From positions 62,001 through 126,000 of the forward strand of contig CACYKY010000006.1 of the NCBI GenBank assembly GCA_902775135.1: a stretch of DNA of 64,000 nt, given 5' to 3'. Below, one piece after another: positions 61,317 through 64,000 of the stretch. The stretch is from an uncultured Bacteroidota bacterium (GTDB lineage Bacteria; Bacteroidota; Bacteroidia; Bacteroidales; P3). The translations under genes were made by a program, and so were the position numbers. The notes below the pieces were generated by a model. It worked only from the letters and a program-made list of their open reading frames with translations. It was not told the origin of the DNA and ran no database searches. Positions within the stretch are counted from its first letter, which is position 1. Each line of letters begins with the position of its first letter.

Positions 61317-61739
61317 TTACTGCATTCTGATATAGACACCGTCCATATTAAACTCCTTGAACAGATTTCCCGCCCGATAGTATTTATAGGTGCCTGTTAA
61401 TGTCATGGTAGCCTCGTTGATGTCTTCTATGGTTACCTCAACATCAACAATCTGATCGTAGGCGTCGTATATAGCGTGTAGCACCCTGCCGTCGAGCGTC
61501 CAGTCGAGGGTGGTGGCGACAATTTTCATTTTGTGGTCGGCATATATTTCCATAACTCCGCCATTATTATCACCGACATTCTGCGGCACTGCCCACTTGC
61601 CAATGATTTGCTCTTCGAGGGTCGGAGTGCTCCCTCCGGAGCTGCTGCCGTTGTCGTCATTGTCCTTATTGCAGGACGAGAATGTGAACATTGTGGCTGC
61701 CACAAAGAGCAGCATGGTCATTTTTCTGAGATTTTTCAT
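61317..61739 (-). CDS. Lipocalin-like lipoprotein, 140 aa
   Basis: Lipoprotein signal MKNLRKMTMLLFVAATMFTF with lipobox SSC, then an acidic and Ser/Gly linker (NKDNDDNGSSSGG). The domain begins LEEQIIGKWAV (the GxW of lipocalin-like folds) and continues in beta strands: GVMEIYADHKMKIVATTLDW, VDVEVTIEDINEATMTLTG, FNMDGVYIRMQ. Such small lipocalin-like lipoproteins are common in Bacteroidales; the ligand is unknown. It is directly upstream of the RHS lipoprotein fragment (36 bases) on the same strand, so it may belong to the RHS locus. Confidence 0.82.
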   Translation of the reverse strand: MKNLRKMTMLLFVAATMFTFSSCNKDNDDNGSSSGGSTPTLEEQIIGKWAVPQNVGDNNGGVMEIYADHKMKIVATTLDWTLDGRVLHAIYDAYDQIVDVEVTIEDINEATMTLTGTYKYYRAGNLFKEFNMDGVYIRMQ

Positions 61740-61806
61740 TGTTGTTAGGTTTTTTATGTTTTATCCTCTAGCAGATGAATACAATCTGTCTATTTATCCT
61801 TTTTTA

Positions 61807-63135
61807 TTACTTTACGATGAGTTTTATGGTCTGACTGCCACTCTCGGTGGCGATGGTGGCGAAGTAGGTATTGCCTGATGGCAGGGAACCTTCGAAGCAA
61901 TAGTGGTCATGGTCATTGTCGTCGTAGGTGGCGATTACTTTACCCTGTAGGTTGTATATCGTTACCTGTACCTGACGGGCACCGGACACCTCGATGTTGA
62001 AATGACCAGTGGTGGGATTCGGATAAAGTGAAAATTGAGAATTGAAAATTGAAACTTTCTCATGTTCGTCATACTCTTTGCCGCTGTGACCTTTGGCGCC
62101 CTTGGAGCCGGATTGCGCCAGCTGCCACAAGAGGGCGCCGCGAGCGAGGGTAAAGGTGCAGGTGTCGGACGGGAGCCGCAGGTCGTTGAAACGTACCTCG
62201 TTGGCAGTCACAACCGATGGGAGGATGATGCCACCATCGAGTAGCAGCACAAGGCTGTCGGTGGGGACGGGAATACTCCGCGTATCAAATGCAAGAGAAA
62301 ACGCGACATCCTCTGTACCTGAGCTCTGAACGCGCCATTGGCGGGCGAGTGTTTCAATATCAGAGGCCTCCTGCAGGAATGTCAGCGGTGCATCATTGTC
62401 GCCAATGAGAAGGTAGGCCCCCTGAGGGAGGCTGTCGGCAGCGAGAGTGACGACGGAACCGTCCATTTCGGAACGGCTGCGCAATTGAAGGAGGGAGGTG
62501 TCGCTGCCAATACCCGTGATGCGGTGGTGGAACACGGCGCTGTCGAGCCGATGCTGCCAAACACGATGGCCATCGACTCCAATATAGTCGACAGGGCCGA
62601 GGGTGATGCCATAACGGATGGCCAGGATGGACTGCACCCTGCGTAGGACGGCGTTGCCAAGACGGTGATTGAAGTACAACACCTCGGAGACCTTGATGTT
62701 TCCGTCGCCGACAGACAGGCTGGCGTAGGCAGATGAGGAGTCGGGGGCAGACTGGCGCAAGGTATGGATCACCGGTTTGCGGTCGGTATGTTCGGCAAAG
62801 CGGATGGCAGTGCTGTCGGAGAGGATACGCTCGGTGGTCAGCCCACGACCAATGCTGTCGGCGAAGACGAGCTGCCACACAGTGGCTTCGGTGTCCACGA
62901 TGGGCTTATAGACCACCACAACGGTGTAGTCTTCGGCATAGGGGATGCTGTCGAAAAGAAGCGGGTCGGTGGTCGCCGGATGGAAGTTCAGCGACGAATC
63001 GGCGGACGGGCACTTCCAATGGAATGCAGGACTTGGAAGCACCTGCCCGGTCTGTCCCAGCGCGATGCCATAGGACAAGAGGAGGCAGGCGGTGAGGGCA
63101 AGTTTATACAAAGGGCTCATAACTCTCGATTTCAT
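61807..63135 (-). CDS. Secreted protein with T9SS sorting domain at the head of the RHS locus, 442 aa
   Basis: The start is placed at the ATG at 63135 (MKSRVMSPLYKLALTACLLL, cut after IALGQ); the frame runs upstream without a signal. Residues about 50-190 form a LamG-like or jelly-roll region (DYTVVVVYKPIVDTEATVWQ, SEVLYFNHRLGNAVLRRVQS). A beta region follows with VWQHRLDSAVFHHRITGIGS and LPQGAYLLIGDNDAPLTFLQ. The C-terminus FSLYPNPTTGHFNIEV ... TIKLIVK is a type A sorting domain. Similar T9SS proteins often precede RHS genes in this phylum (from memory). The linker before the sorting domain (KVSIFNSQF) comes from a TTCAATT heptamer tract. Confidence 0.87.
   Translation of the reverse strand: MKSRVMSPLYKLALTACLLLSYGIALGQTGQVLPSPAFHWKCPSADSSLNFHPATTDPLLFDSIPYAEDYTVVVVYKPIVDTEATVWQLVFADSIGRGLTTERILSDSTAIRFAEHTDRKPVIHTLRQSAPDSSSAYASLSVGDGNIKVSEVLYFNHRLGNAVLRRVQSILAIRYGITLGPVDYIGVDGHRVWQHRLDSAVFHHRITGIGSDTSLLQLRSRSEMDGSVVTLAADSLPQGAYLLIGDNDAPLTFLQEASDIETLARQWRVQSSGTEDVAFSLAFDTRSIPVPTDSLVLLLDGGIILPSVVTANEVRFNDLRLPSDTCTFTLARGALLWQLAQSGSKGAKGHSGKEYDEHEKVSIFNSQFSLYPNPTTGHFNIEVSGARQVQVTIYNLQGKVIATYDDNDHDHYCFEGSLPSGNTYFATIATESGSQTIKLIVK
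62029..62055 (-). repeat. TTCAATT heptamer tract in the linker before a T9SS sorting domain
   Basis: About three heptamers (plus-strand AATTGAG/AATTGAA units), encoding VSIFNSQF. It has the same flank (AAAGTGAAAATTGA) as the copy in aroB. Confidence 0.8.
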
Positions 63136-63164
63136 GTGGGCACTATTAATGTTACCAATACAAT

Positions 63165-63328
63165 AAAAAGAGAGGGTGCACGTTAATAGGGATGTCTGCA
63201 GCATGATGCTACGGACGATGCATAGGGCTGCGAGGCTCTATGATTCCCCGGGGGTGCGGAAGGCAGAGGAGAATCTCCGACGGTTCCAAATGTTTCGGAT
63301 TCTTCGCTGTAAAGCACCCTCTCTTTTT
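63165..63328 (-). ncRNA. Candidate structured RNA domain closed by a 15-bp stem
   Basis: AAAAAGAGAGGGTGC (63165-63179) pairs perfectly with GCACCCTCTCTTTTT (63314-63328). Inside are three further hairpins: AGCAT-C-ATGCT (63200-63210), CATAGGGC / GCTCTATG (63221-63228, 63235-63242, one G-T pair), and GAATCTCCGA / TCGGATTC (63271-63280, 63295-63302, two-base bulge). It lies between the lipoprotein gene at 63337 and the T9SS gene. On the minus strand the closing stem ends in T5, so it could end transcription or form a leader. Confidence 0.5.
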
Positions 63329-63336
63329 TGATTCGA

Positions 63337-63753
63337 TTATTTATATGCTATACATGTATATAGGTTTGTTTTCTCATCAAATGTTATCCGTACTTGATAC
63401 CCCTCTCCAGCTTTTTCCTTTGCCCATGCTGCAGCCTGATCGCTACTATCTGTAACATAGGTGACAACATCTTTTGTTACCCCAGGCTGTGGAGTATAGT
63501 TGTTGTCGTAAAAAACGACCTCATAACCCTTGCGGGCTAACGCTATCAGTTGAACAAGCAGCGAGTCATATTCGTCTTCACTGTGTAGGGTTACTGTTTG
63601 CTGCACCCCATTGACAGAATAATGTACTATGTATACATTGGTGTTAAAACCTGTCGTTTCCTGTGCTGTGTCAATGAAGGTGTCTTTTTGACAGCCGACA
63701 GTCAGGGTTGAAAGCACGGCAAGGAGTGCCAGGGGGAAAATTCTTTTGTTCAT
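63337..63753 (-). CDS. Hypothetical lipoprotein, 138 aa
   Basis: Not recognised. Lipoprotein signal MNKRIFPLALLAVLSTLTVG with Cys next (TVGC). The mature part has YIVHYSVNGVQQTVTLHSED, LLVQLIALARKGYEVVFYDN and VTYVTDSSDQAAAWAKEKAG, then VRITFDEKTNLYTCIAYK, an alpha/beta pattern typical of small Bacteroidales lipoproteins. Its ATG overlaps the stop of the gene upstream (ATGA), so both are in one transcript. Confidence 0.78.
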   Translation of the reverse strand: MNKRIFPLALLAVLSTLTVGCQKDTFIDTAQETTGFNTNVYIVHYSVNGVQQTVTLHSEDEYDSLLVQLIALARKGYEVVFYDNNYTPQPGVTKDVVTYVTDSSDQAAAWAKEKAGEGYQVRITFDEKTNLYTCIAYK

Positions 63754-64000
63754 TTTTCTTTCAGGTTTATTGTTTGTTGATAGAATATCGCATCTATTTG
63801 TTCTTCGTTTTCGATGTGGAAAATGGTTATGGTTTGCTTGTAGTAGTATATGGCTATTATGTCGTTATTCAAAATGGCAGTATCCATCGGAGCATTGTAT
63901 TTGTGCTTGGGTGCATACTTTATGTCAACCGTATTGCCACCCATAGGGATAGGGAACTCCGGGGGGAACGTCAGAATGTTGAAATCGTCTTTAATACGGA
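63750..64000 (-). CDS. C-terminal part of an unknown protein running off the window
   Basis: The frame is open to the last base and ends at 63750. Visible residues include FNILTFPPEFPIPMGGNTVD, NAPMDTAILNNDIIAIYYYK and QIDAIFYQQTINLKEK. No family recognised. An ATG at 63944 exists but the frame reads on through plausible coding sequence, so the true start is probably outside. It is coupled by overlap to the lipoprotein gene downstream. Confidence 0.6.
   Translation of the reverse strand, partial: RIKDDFNILTFPPEFPIPMGGNTVDIKYAPKHKYNAPMDTAILNNDIIAIYYYKQTITIFHIENEEQIDAIFYQQTINLKEK

Overview
The window is a stretch of a Bacteroidota chromosome, most likely order Bacteroidales; I cannot place it further from sequence alone. 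The evidence is promoters of the type TTTG-N20-TAnnTTTG in front of several genes, few Shine-Dalgarno sequences, four large secreted proteins ending in a type IX secretion (T9SS) sorting domain (YPNP ... KLIVK/KLILQ style ends), a TonB-dependent receptor, a DUF5606 protein, and RHS proteins of the Bacteroidetes lipoprotein type. No rRNA, tRNA, CRISPR array, insertion sequence or integrase was recognised.

Layout. 0-2.3 kb: the 3' part of a (p)ppGpp synthetase/hydrolase and mazG. 2.4-8.7 kb: a 2073-aa T9SS adhesin-like protein. 8.9-10.9 kb (minus strand): two genes that fit lysine fermentation (a 3-aminobutyryl-CoA ammonia-lyase-like protein and a CoA-transferase A subunit) around an unknown lipoprotein. 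11-13.4 kb: a secreted protein, a GtrA-like protein and an aspartate aminotransferase. 13.4-16.7 kb (minus): a PCMD-like/fibronectin T9SS protein and a Ser/Arg-rich secreted protein. 17.1-19.5 kb: a TonB receptor with an HMA (CxxC) metal-binding partner. 19.6-24.7 kb (minus): metG, DUF5606, a BadF-type sugar kinase and pyrD-pyrK. 24.9-32.3 kb (minus): a 2464-aa T9SS protein. 32.5-40.3 kb (minus): an envelope cluster (LptF/G-like permease, rseP, dxr, M23 peptidase, PpiD-like foldase) and cytidine deaminase. 40.6-48.1 kb (plus): a Y-family polymerase with a YolD-like partner, dus, smpB, lysC, galM, galK and a uracil-DNA-glycosylase-like protein. 48.2-51.2 kb: aroB (minus) and a U32 peptidase (plus).

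The accessory part is 51.2-63.1 kb, all on the minus strand. A decayed RHS gene (lipoprotein N-terminus, YD-repeat body, core plus JAB-like toxin, in three reading frames) is followed by four short 'tip' cassettes and the remnant of a fifth. Each intact cassette has the RHS core (FTGKEKDEETGYGYFGARY ... MDHELMTMWLSVDP), a different AT-rich C-terminus, and a tightly coupled partner gene. Every partner carries a signal peptide or membrane segment, which suggests that the effectors act in the cell envelope. Several tips carry protease-like signatures: JAMM, HExxH, and a caspase-like His-Gly/Ser-Cys pair.

The most unusual signal is a module at the 5' edge of the cassettes. It has a conserved 24-bp box, then 8 bp, then an AAACCGCA-N9-TGCGGTTT inverted repeat. 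Spacing is constant in four copies. In three of them the right arm of the hairpin overlaps the only plausible ATG start. A fifth copy keeps the box but has a different sequence that still forms a hairpin. This could be a recombination edge, a translation-gating structure, or both. Other small-scale structure includes in-frame TTCAATT heptamer insertions in four unrelated genes, a 10-bp tandem repeat shared by dus and the galK 3' spacer, a 158-bp imperfect hairpin between convergent genes, and a candidate structured RNA at 63.2-63.3 kb.
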